This document shows positions 1 through 5,837 of a DNA stretch of 5,997 nt, in pieces (position 1 is the first letter of the stretch; each line of letters starts with the position of its first letter). Source of the DNA: CAINEC01 sp046052065 (GTDB lineage Bacteria > Bacteroidota > Bacteroidia > AKYH767-A > OLB10); NCBI GenBank assembly GCA_046052065.1, contig JBJOND010000106.1:1-5997 (forward strand), given 5' to 3'. Under the pieces are notes generated by a model. It was not told the origin of the DNA and did no database searches. It saw only the letters and a list, made by a program, of their open reading frames with translations. The position numbers and the translations under genes are program-made.

Positions 1-367
1 CTTTCAATGAATCTTCATCATAAGCATAATTCAATAAATAACTCGCACAAATTAAATCGTATTGCTTATCGAAAGTAATTGCAGCAACATCACAACAAAC
101 ATAGGTTAATGATAATGGTTTTGCTTTTTCTAATTCCTCTGCTAAAGCAATCATGCCAGCGGATAAATCAACACCCACAACAGACGCTGCTCCTCTTAAT
201 TTAAACTGACGAGTGTAAAACCCTTCACCACAAGCTAAATCTAAAACATCTTTTCCGTGTAAGTCGCCAATTAAATTAAAGTAAGTATAAGCCTCTATAT
301 GTTTTCTCCAAGGCATTAATTTTGAAGCCTGATATTCTTGTGCAATTGCATCGTATTCTGTTGCCAT
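1..367 (-). CDS. Class I SAM-dependent methyltransferase, N-terminal part (runs off the window)
   Basis: This is the first 122 codons of a methyltransferase whose remainder lies beyond base 1. The reading frame is open from the ATG at 367 to the edge. Motif I of the Rossmann-like SAM-binding fold is seen as VLDLACGEGFYTR (residues 41-53). It is followed by VVGVDLSAGMI (63-73), where the acidic residue at the end of strand 2 (D67) normally binds the ribose hydroxyls. Then come CCD (91-93) and a motif IV-like DLICASYLLNYA (104-115). The acceptor substrate cannot be told from this fragment; small-molecule methyltransferases share this layout. The start is supported because the ATG lies only 2 nt after the stop of the NCS1 transporter, which implies co-transcription with it. 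The call as a SAM methyltransferase is strong; a finer function is not supported. Confidence 0.9.
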   Translation of the reverse strand, partial: MATEYDAIAQEYQASKLMPWRKHIEAYTYFNLIGDLHGKDVLDLACGEGFYTRQFKLRGAASVVGVDLSAGMIALAEELEKAKPLSLTYVCCDVAAITFDKQYDLICASYLLNYAYDEDSLK

Positions 368-369
368 AT

Positions 370-1821
370 TTATTTTTTAATCTTATTAAAAAAGACACCA
401 TATACAATTGCTGCCACAGCAAATCCTATAAACCACGAGTAATTATAAAGATGAATCAACCATTCGGGAAACGAATTATTTTGCACAATATGAATTGCTA
501 CAAGGAATCCAGGAACACTTGGCAATACACCAATTAAAAATGCAATAATTGCTAAATGATTAAATCCGCTGTTATATTGATAAACACCATCGTGACGATA
601 TAAATCATCAACTAAAAGTTGTTTCTTACGAATGACATAATAATCAACAATCATAATTCCTCCAATAGGTCCTAACAAACTAGAGTATGCAATTAACCAA
701 GTGAAAATATAGCCTGAAGGATCTGCAATTAATTTCCAAGGAAAAATTAAAAGTCCGATGATACCCGTTATGTAACCACCTTTTTTAAAATCAATTTTTG
801 ATGGAGACAGATTAGAAAAGTCGTTGGCAGGACTAACAATATTGGCTGCAATATTAGTTGCAAGCGTCGATAATGAAATTGCAATCATCGCAATGCTAAT
901 CATCCATTTGTTTTCAAAGTTGGAAGCTAAGTCAATCGGATTCCAAATTACTTTTCCAAATATGATTGCTGTAGCAGATGTTACAATTACTCCAATAAAT
1001 GCAAACAACGTCATTGAAGGTGCTAGTCCGATAGCCTGCCCAATTATATGCGCTCTTTGGCTCTTTGCATAGCGTGTAAAATCAGGAATGTTTAATGATA
1101 ACGTAGCCCAGAATCCAACCATTCCTGTTAAGGCTGGAAAGAAGAATGCAAAAAATTCTGAGCTTGAATTAAACTTTGATGGCTGTGATAAAATGGGACC
1201 TAAACCATGAACATCTTTTATCGCCCAATACAAAAGTGCTATTGCGGCAATAGGTAACACAAATGCTTTAAAAACCAATAATTTTCTTATGCTTTCAACA
1301 CCTTTGTGTACAACGTACATATTTAGCAACCAGAATAAAATAAAAGTTATTGCAGGACCGGTTTCAAGCATCCAAGAAGCTGGAAAAACAGAAGGCAATG
1401 AATCGAGTGATGGAATCCATAGTCGCAACATTTGATACAAGGCAAACCCTCCTATCCATGTTTGAATTCCGAACCAACCACAAGCAACAATTGCTCTTAA
1501 TAATGCTGGAATATTTGCACCCAAAACTCCAAAGCTTGCACGTGCTAAAACAGGAAAAGGAATTCCATATTTCGCTCCTGCATGTCCGTTTAAAATCATT
1601 GGCACTAACACGATGGTATTACCTAAAAATACAGTAAGAACAGCTTGCCACCAATTCATACCTCCTTCAATCAACGAACTCGCTAACATATAAGTTGGAA
1701 TGCATAAGCTCATACTAATCCACAATGCAGTATAATTCCATATACCCCATGTGCGTTTTTCGGCCGCCACTGGAGCTAGGTCTTCACTTGTAAGTATTGA
1801 TTGATTTTGTTTGCCCTGCAT
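370..1821 (-). CDS. NCS1-family nucleobase:cation symporter (purine/pyrimidine, allantoin or hydantoin permease)
   Basis: This is a complete 483-aa inner-membrane transporter, the usual NCS1 length (about 480-500 aa), with roughly twelve hydrophobic segments. It should import a nucleobase or related ring compound with Na+ or H+. Family marks are PVLARASFG (90-98), the TM3 motif CGWFGIQTWIGG (114-125), GFWATLSLNIPDFTR in TM6 (236-250), TNIAAN in TM8 (322-327), and GPIGGIMIVDYYVIRK near TM10 (384-399). By motif alignment from memory, W116, Q120, W238 and N327 correspond to the ligand-contacting W117, Q121, W220 and N318 of the hydantoin transporter Mhp1, so the pocket looks intact. Which substrate it takes (uracil, cytosine, allantoin, hydantoin) cannot be decided, because no catabolic enzyme is in view. 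The ATG at 1821 has no Shine-Dalgarno motif, as expected for Bacteroidota. No clear TAnnTTTG promoter was found upstream. A methyltransferase starts 2 nt downstream. Confidence 0.95.
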   Translation of the reverse strand: MQGKQNQSILTSEDLAPVAAEKRTWGIWNYTALWISMSLCIPTYMLASSLIEGGMNWWQAVLTVFLGNTIVLVPMILNGHAGAKYGIPFPVLARASFGVLGANIPALLRAIVACGWFGIQTWIGGFALYQMLRLWIPSLDSLPSVFPASWMLETGPAITFILFWLLNMYVVHKGVESIRKLLVFKAFVLPIAAIALLYWAIKDVHGLGPILSQPSKFNSSSEFFAFFFPALTGMVGFWATLSLNIPDFTRYAKSQRAHIIGQAIGLAPSMTLFAFIGVIVTSATAIIFGKVIWNPIDLASNFENKWMISIAMIAISLSTLATNIAANIVSPANDFSNLSPSKIDFKKGGYITGIIGLLIFPWKLIADPSGYIFTWLIAYSSLLGPIGGIMIVDYYVIRKKQLLVDDLYRHDGVYQYNSGFNHLAIIAFLIGVLPSVPGFLVAIHIVQNNSFPEWLIHLYNYSWFIGFAVAAIVYGVFFNKIKK

Positions 1822-1928
1822 CTTATGATATTTACAATCACAAGATATAGAATTGAATAGTGATAAATTTTAAATGAGGAATAAGAAATGAATTAAATAT
1901 TAACAAAGCCTAAACGTAAATTGGTATA

Positions 1929-1966
1929 CATAAACAGGTGTGGGTTTAAACCCACACCTGTTTATG
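1929..1966. repeat. REP-like palindrome, copy 1 (perfect, 38 bp)
   Basis: This is a perfect inverted repeat with 19-base arms and no spacer, centred on TTTAAA at 1945-1950. Its inner 28 bp (1934-1961) follow the plan shared by all three copies: outer ACAG, four variable bases (GTGT), the GGGTTTAAACCC centre, the complementary ACAC, and outer CTGT. Five further bases on each side also pair, so this copy is the longest. It lies 108 nt before the NCS1 start and 46 nt from copy 2. As RNA or single-stranded DNA it would form a strong hairpin on either strand. No uridine run follows it, so it is not a classical intrinsic terminator. Confidence 0.9.
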
Positions 1967-2007
1967 GTGTTGTTATTTATTTTTAATTTATTGTTTTTCC
2001 GGGCTGA

Positions 2008-2035
2008 ACAGGTGCAGGTTTAAACCTGCACCTGC
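2008..2035. repeat. REP-like palindrome, copy 2 (26 of 28 bp self-complementary)
   Basis: The plan is the same 28 bp: outer ACAG, variable GTGC, centre AGGTTTAAACCT, complementary GCAC, outer CTGC. Pairing is perfect over 2009-2034; only the outermost pair (A2008 with C2035) fails. Compared with copy 1, the variable positions have changed on both arms so that pairing is kept. It lies 11 nt past the transposase stop codon, so it would form a hairpin at the 3' end of that message. Confidence 0.9.
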
Positions 2036-2046
2036 TTAATGTAATT

Positions 2047-2436
2047 TTATTTATCGCAAACCAATCGATGATGATCTTTTTGGTTTTTAATGTAATTATA
2101 AATTTTATTTAAATCGCGTTCCGAAACAGCGAAAGCTGCATAGCCACGTTGCCAAATAAAATAATCATCGATAACATTAGATTGATTAATAAAAAACGAA
2201 CTGCTCCCTTTAACATGTTTAATTGTATCTGCAATCGATTTCGTTTTATTCATCAAAAACAAACAATGGATGTGATCTTGAGCTCCATTTACAATTTTCG
2301 GAATACATCCCAATTCATAAAATTGTTTTGAAATAAATTTATAAAGCTGCATTTCAAAACTACTATCAATTAAACGCATTCGGTTTTTTGTTGACCAAAC
2401 AGCATGAACCCAAACCTGGCTATTCGATTTTGTCAT
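2047..2436 (-). CDS. IS200-like / REP-associated tyrosine (RAYT-type) transposase, Y1 HUH family
   Basis: This is a 129-aa protein of the Y1 transposase superfamily (TnpA of IS200/IS605, and RAYTs), which cuts and joins single-stranded DNA through a 5'-phosphotyrosine. The metal-binding HUH motif is seen as QDHIHCLF (53-60, with H55 and H57). The tyrosine helix is IYNYIKNQKDHH (112-123). Y115 with Q119 four residues later matches the catalytic Y127/Q131 spacing of the IS608 enzyme. WQRGYAAFAVSE (95-106) is also typical of the family. All catalytic residues are therefore present. The protein ends soon after the tyrosine helix; many Bacteroidota IS200-type proteins that I recall run about 20 residues longer, and nothing homologous follows the stop here. 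No TnpB partner is present. Hairpin-forming palindromes lie 72 nt upstream and 11 nt downstream. I favour RAYT because of these palindromes, but a minimal IS200 is possible. Confidence 0.9.
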   Translation of the reverse strand: MTKSNSQVWVHAVWSTKNRMRLIDSSFEMQLYKFISKQFYELGCIPKIVNGAQDHIHCLFLMNKTKSIADTIKHVKGSSSFFINQSNVIDDYFIWQRGYAAFAVSERDLNKIYNYIKNQKDHHRLVCDK

Positions 2437-2452
2437 GAATCAAAAATAAATT

Positions 2453-2484
2453 AATCAAAAAACAATTAATTCTTTTTTTTGATT
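2453..2484. repeat. AT-rich inverted repeat upstream of the transposase
   Basis: Ten-base arms, AATCAAAAAA (2453-2462) and TTTTTTGATT (2475-2484), are separated by 12 bases. The repeat lies 17-48 nt upstream of the transposase ATG, so a transcript starting farther upstream would carry a weak A-U hairpin in its leader. In sequence this AT-rich, chance similarity is possible, and any role in dampening transposase expression is inference. Confidence 0.35.
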
Positions 2485-2507
2485 TGTTAATAAATTTTCA
2501 TTCCATA

Positions 2508-2537
2508 TACAGCGTAGGGTTTAAACCCTATGCTGTA
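2508..2537. repeat. REP-like palindrome, copy 3 (30 bp, one mismatch)
   Basis: The core unit 2509-2536 has the same plan as the other copies: outer ACAG, variable CGTA, centre GGGTTTAAACCC, TATG, outer CTGT. The only break in pairing is G2514 opposite T2531. This is a G-T wobble in the plus strand but an A-C mismatch in the minus strand. The copy lies 13 nt past the sirtuin stop codon, so it is at the 3' end of the right-hand operon, and 71 nt upstream of the transposase start. No uridine run follows on the minus strand. Confidence 0.88.
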
Positions 2538-2550
2538 AAAACACATCTGA

Positions 2551-3228
2551 TTATATCCCTTCCAACACCTTCCTAACGCCATCCGTAGCCGTAGAACGCA
2601 CGAGTGTAAAATCATTGGCTCCGTAGGGCAATTCTGATTTAGGGTCGATTAAAAATTTCTGTTTTGCTTTGCTTGCATAATGAACTAAGCCTGCTGCGGG
2701 ATATACTTGTAAAGATGTTCCTACAACTAAAAAAACATCTGCTTGTTCAACTACTTCAATGGCCTTGTCCATCATTGGCACTTGTTCTCCAAACCAAACT
2801 ATATGCGGACGTAATTGAAATCCTTTTTCGCAATGGTCGCCCCATTTTAATTCCCAATCTTGAAGTGTATAAATTAATTCAGGATGCACCGTGCTACGAA
2901 CTTTCATTAACTCACCATGCAAATGAATTACATTCGTAGATCCTGCTCGTTCGTGTAAATCATCTACGTTTTGCGTAACAACTGTGACTTTATATTTGCT
3001 CTCTAATTCAGCAATAGCTATGTGTGCATCATTAGGAGAACATTCCAATAATTGTTTTCTGCGTTCATTGTAAAATCTTAATACTAACTCAGGATTAGCA
3101 TGAAATGCTTCAGGCGTTGCGACCTCTTCAATTGCATGATTTTCCCATAAACCATCGGCATCGCGAAATGTTTTTAATCCGCTTTCGGCACTTATGCCAG
3201 CTCCAGTAAATACAACTATATGTTTCAT
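2551..3228 (-). CDS. Sir2-family NAD-dependent protein deacylase (CobB/SIRT5-like), lacking the usual zinc cysteines
   Basis: This is a 225-aa cytosolic sirtuin that should remove acyl groups from protein lysines, using NAD+ and giving nicotinamide and O-acyl-ADP-ribose. NAD-binding motifs are GAGISAESGL (9-18), FRDADGLW (21-28), TQNVDDLHERAGS (85-97) and GTS (170-172). The catalytic His is H104 in HLHGE. Y53 and R56 (FYNER) match the Tyr-x-x-Arg pair that lets class III sirtuins bind succinyl or malonyl lysine, so desuccinylation or demalonylation is likely besides deacetylation. The segment between HLHGE and RPHIVWFGE, where most sirtuins carry four zinc-binding cysteines, has only C133. 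An in-frame ATG at 3243 would add five residues. I chose the ATG at 3228 because it gives MKHIVVFTGAGIS and shares one base with the fmt stop (TAATG), a usual coupling junction. Confidence 0.95.
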   Translation of the reverse strand: MKHIVVFTGAGISAESGLKTFRDADGLWENHAIEEVATPEAFHANPELVLRFYNERRKQLLECSPNDAHIAIAELESKYKVTVVTQNVDDLHERAGSTNVIHLHGELMKVRSTVHPELIYTLQDWELKWGDHCEKGFQLRPHIVWFGEQVPMMDKAIEVVEQADVFLVVGTSLQVYPAAGLVHYASKAKQKFLIDPKSELPYGANDFTLVRSTATDGVRKVLEGI

Positions 3229-4181
3229 TAAATTATTTTCCAATCATCTTCAAAATGAAATCCTCGTAATAGATCACCAATAGGCATTCGCTTTTTACCA
3301 GGCAACTGCGCTTCTAATACATTTACAAAACCATCGGCTCCACTTATTTTTAAAAATGATTTTCCATCGGTCACTAATTGATGCGTGAGGAAAACTCCGG
3401 CTTCTTCTTTTGTTGATTTAAAAATTTTCATTGCAAAAATAGAATCATCCGTTCTTTGCATTTCTACAAATGCACCAGGATATGGAGATAATCCGCGGAT
3501 ATGATTATGTATTTCTGAAATTGTTTTTGAAAAATCTAATTTGCAATCCTCTTTAAAAATCTTAGGAGCATGTTTTAATTCATCCGTAGATTTAAAAAAC
3601 ATTTCCTGAGGCATTGCCTTTATTCCGCCTTGCTCAATTTGTTGAACAGTTTTTAATACCAAGTCCGCTCCTATTTGCATCATTCGATCATGCAATTCAC
3701 CTGCAGAATCATTCTCACCGATTGGAACCTCTTCGCGAAAGATTATACTTCCCGTATCTATTTCTTGCTGTAAAAAGAAGGTAGTCAATCCTGTTTTTGC
3801 TTCGCCATTCATGACTGCGCGATTGATTGGTGCCGCACCTCTATATTGCGGCAATAAAGATCCGTGTAAATTAAATGTCCCTAATGGCGGCATCGACCAT
3901 AACACTTCCGGCATCATGCGAAATGCAACTACAATTTGAAGATCGGCTTGTAGTGACTTTACCTCATCTAAAAACGATTGAGCTTTTAATTTTTCAGGTT
4001 GTAATACTTTTAAATCTTTTGAAAGTGCATATTCTTTCACTGCAGAAAATGTCAGTTGTTGACCACGCCCTGCTGGCTTATCAGTAGCTGTTACAACTGC
4101 AACAACATCATAACCTTTCTCCACTAAAATATTTAAAGAAGGAACTGCAAATTCAGGAGTTCCATAATAGATAATTCTCAT
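3228..4181 (-). CDS. fmt: Methionyl-tRNA formyltransferase
   Basis: This is a complete 317-aa enzyme, the normal Fmt length. It transfers a formyl group from 10-formyltetrahydrofolate to the amino group of Met-tRNA(fMet) for translation initiation in the cytoplasm. The N-terminal Rossmann-type domain begins MRIIYYGTPEFAVPSL and carries the tRNA-contacting loop region KPAGRGQQL (35-43). The formyltransferase signature is GTFNLHGSLLPQYRGAAPI (101-119). N104, H106 and D142 (in EIDTGSI) correspond to the catalytic N106, H108 and D144 of E. coli Fmt. The C-terminal OB-like domain follows, with IRGLSPYPGAF (228-238). The ATG overlaps the stop of the lipoprotein gene as ATGA (4 nt), and its own stop overlaps the sirtuin start by one base. 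It is probably translated from the shared message. No defect is seen. Confidence 0.98.
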   Translation of the reverse strand: MRIIYYGTPEFAVPSLNILVEKGYDVVAVVTATDKPAGRGQQLTFSAVKEYALSKDLKVLQPEKLKAQSFLDEVKSLQADLQIVVAFRMMPEVLWSMPPLGTFNLHGSLLPQYRGAAPINRAVMNGEAKTGLTTFFLQQEIDTGSIIFREEVPIGENDSAGELHDRMMQIGADLVLKTVQQIEQGGIKAMPQEMFFKSTDELKHAPKIFKEDCKLDFSKTISEIHNHIRGLSPYPGAFVEMQRTDDSIFAMKIFKSTKEEAGVFLTHQLVTDGKSFLKISGADGFVNVLEAQLPGKKRMPIGDLLRGFHFEDDWKII

Positions 4182-4492
4182 TTTTTTAAATAAACAATTT
4201 CACTTACTTTAATTAATGGTCCGCCCATACATGCAGACACGCCCCCTTTCATAAAGCTAAACTTCACTCCTATTTTTAATCCGCTTACTCTTACTGAATC
4301 AGGTAAAGTTATTGGCTCATAGATCTTGTTATTATCATCAGCTAATAAAAACTGACAACCATCTACTTTTCGTTTATCCAACACCGTTACAATAGAATAA
4401 CCTTGCTTGGTAAAATCGGACTCTAAACTTTTCGTCGACTTACATCCAATGCATAAGAATGGAAGTACAAAAGCAATTAATATTTTATTCAT
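4178..4492 (-). CDS. Small putative lipoprotein of unknown function
   Basis: This is a 104-aa protein with a short basic N-terminus (MNK), a hydrophobic stretch, and then CIGCKSTKS. C17 is the likely lipidated cysteine after signal peptidase II cleavage, although the -3 residue is Cys rather than the usual Leu, so the lipobox is imperfect. The mature part is about 88 residues, probably beta-rich, with two further cysteines, DGCQFLL (C46) and SACMGG (C88), that could form a disulfide in the periplasm. The pattern GC-F/W-L, then EPITLP, then a late cysteine resembles short uncharacterised Bacteroidota proteins I have seen, but I cannot name a family. An in-frame ATG at 4504 would add MPIQ. I prefer 4492 because it gives a standard signal peptide and overlaps the MATE stop by only 8 nt. 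It overlaps fmt by 4 nt. Confidence 0.8.
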   Translation of the reverse strand: MNKILIAFVLPFLCIGCKSTKSLESDFTKQGYSIVTVLDKRKVDGCQFLLADDNNKIYEPITLPDSVRVSGLKIGVKFSFMKGGVSACMGGPLIKVSEIVYLKK

Positions 4493-5837
4493 TTGTATAG
4501 GCAATTTGATTCATTTTTAATTTCCATTTACCACTATAAAGATAAGTAAAACAAAAAAACCCCATTAACAACCAATAGAGAATTTCCACCATCCACATAC
4601 TAGATGCAGAAGATTTCCATACAAATGAGCAGATAAAAATATAAATCAGGTAAATTGAAATATTTACTATTTCGAGATTCATTGCCACATTAGTAGCGCC
4701 AGTACCAGAAAGTGCACTTAATAATATCATGCTCACTGAAAAAATAATCGTAGATATACATACAATCGGAAAATCGGAAATAGCTCCACTAATTAAAGAT
4801 TCATCAGAAGTAGTTAATTGAAATAACCAATCTGGATAAACAATCACAATTGAAACAGTAAGCACACCTACAATTAAACTCATGAAAGAAATTCGCTTTA
4901 TTAATGACATCACCTGATCGGATTTATTTTGTCCGATAAGATTCGACACCATGGTATTGGCCGCCTGTGAGAATCCCCAAATAGGTGTCATGAGCACCAT
5001 ATAAATGCTACGAAGTACATTAGAAATAGCTAACTCGTGTGAGCCTAAACGACCTATCAAAACAAAGAATATAAACCAGGCCACCATTGAAATCAAATGT
5101 TGAAATACAATGGGAAGTGAAAGCATGGTAATTTGTTTCATCTGATGAATACTTACCGCCTTGAATTTAAATAATCCGAAAGCTTTAAATTCTTTATGCC
5201 AAAATGTATAAACGATTGCATAAATCGCCGCAATCAATTCAGATAGTGAAGAAGCGAGTCCACTACCAGCCACACCTAAAGCAGGGGCGCCCCAATTACC
5301 TAGGGTAAACATGTAATTGAAAATAATATTTAAACCCATCATTAAAAAAGTAGAGTAACTTATTATGCGCGTGTAAGCGATTCCGGTATAAAATGAACGA
5401 AGTGCGGTTAACACCATCATAAACATCAAACTCCAACAGCGAGTTTCCAGATAATCGGAGCAATAAATGGCTACCTCTTTCTCACTTACAAACATGGAAA
5501 CCATCCAAGGTAAAAAAGTATATAGCACCAAAATCATTATAGCGGATAACCCTACCGTTAGTAATAGTCCGTTATCAAATACTTTACTTACCTCTTCATT
5601 ACGACCTTCTCCATTTCTTCTCGCAATTAAAATCTGAATTCCGGTTCCGAAGCCGAAGCCAATCATTACGCCAATGAAATAAAACAAACCACCCAAAGCA
5701 GAAGCGGCTAATTGTGGTTCTCCTAATCGAGCTACAAACGCAACATCAGTAAAATTTATCACTGCATTTGCGAGCGAGCCCAACATAATGGGAGAAGCTA
5801 TTTGCCAAATAGTAAGATAATCTGATTTAATCTTCAT
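4485..5837 (-). CDS. MATE-family multidrug/metabolite efflux transporter
   Basis: This is a complete 450-aa inner-membrane protein of normal MATE length, with about twelve hydrophobic helices in two related halves. It should export organic compounds or drugs in exchange for Na+ or H+. Half one opens with IWQIASPIMLGSLANAVINFTDVAFVARLG (given here only as residues 10-39, key residues P16, N24 and D31), where the acidic residue in TM1 is typical of the cation site of NorM-type proteins. GAPALGVAGSGLAS (183-196) is the usual loop/TM6 signature. Half two starts near LSLPIVFQHLI (239-249) and contains GFSQAANTMVSNLIGQ (288-303), the counterpart of the family's G-x-x-x-A repeat region. The substrate is not predictable. 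The ATG lies 11 nt inside the end of the GNAT gene, and the stop overlaps the lipoprotein start, so it is in the middle of the operon. Confidence 0.95.
   Translation of the reverse strand: MKIKSDYLTIWQIASPIMLGSLANAVINFTDVAFVARLGEPQLAASALGGLFYFIGVMIGFGFGTGIQILIARRNGEGRNEEVSKVFDNGLLLTVGLSAIMILVLYTFLPWMVSMFVSEKEVAIYCSDYLETRCWSLMFMMVLTALRSFYTGIAYTRIISYSTFLMMGLNIIFNYMFTLGNWGAPALGVAGSGLASSLSELIAAIYAIVYTFWHKEFKAFGLFKFKAVSIHQMKQITMLSLPIVFQHLISMVAWFIFFVLIGRLGSHELAISNVLRSIYMVLMTPIWGFSQAANTMVSNLIGQNKSDQVMSLIKRISFMSLIVGVLTVSIVIVYPDWLFQLTTSDESLISGAISDFPIVCISTIIFSVSMILLSALSGTGATNVAMNLEIVNISIYLIYIFICSFVWKSSASSMWMVEILYWLLMGFFCFTYLYSGKWKLKMNQIAYTNE

Larger units (their letters stand above)
1929..2537. mobile_element. 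RAYT/IS200-like element: transposase gene bracketed by three related palindromes
   Basis: A small Y1 transposase gene (2047-2436) sits between one palindrome upstream (2508-2537) and two downstream (2008-2035 and 1929-1966). The palindromes share a GGTTTAAACC centre and a 28-bp plan. This is the arrangement of REP-associated tyrosine transposases, and also of IS200/IS605 elements, whose ends are recognised as hairpins on single-stranded DNA without target duplication. Consistent with that, I see no obvious terminal inverted repeats of the DDE type and no target duplication. The real borders are unknown: the unit could be 2008-2537 (one palindrome each side) with 1934-1961 as an extra copy, or the whole span. 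The element lies between two apparently complete operons and breaks no gene. Confidence 0.7.

Noticed and set aside
322..537. Plus-strand open frames of 60-95 codons, for example at 322-537, 824-1072, 1350-1637, 2149-2331, 2664-2939 and 3875-4087
   Set aside because: Each lies antisense inside a well-supported minus-strand gene, shows no recognisable motif, and reads like the complement of membrane or enzyme coding sequence.
1822..1928. Promoter for the NCS1 gene
   Set aside because: The minus strand shows TACGTTTA near 1910 as a 5-of-6 match to TAnnTTTG, but there is no -33 TTTG at a suitable distance, so it is not supported.
2008..2035. Palindromes as intrinsic terminators
   Set aside because: The stems are strong, but no run of uridines follows on the minus strand at any of the three copies, and no plus-strand gene needs a terminator here.
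2441..2448. Perfect match to the Bacteroidota -7 element TAnnTTTG (minus strand TATTTTTG) just before the transposase ATG
   Set aside because: It ends only 4 nt before the ATG, which would force a leaderless message, and no TTTG lies 19-21 nt upstream; in such AT-rich DNA a chance match is likely.
1929..2537. Three similar repeats as a possible CRISPR array
   Set aside because: The copies are unevenly spaced (46 and 473 nt between them), differ in sequence, and are full palindromes; there are no regular spacers and no cas genes.
3229..3243. Longer sirtuin start adding five residues (MENNL)
   Set aside because: The extra residues add nothing to the fold, and the start would lie 16 nt inside fmt; the TAATG junction at 3228 is the more natural start.
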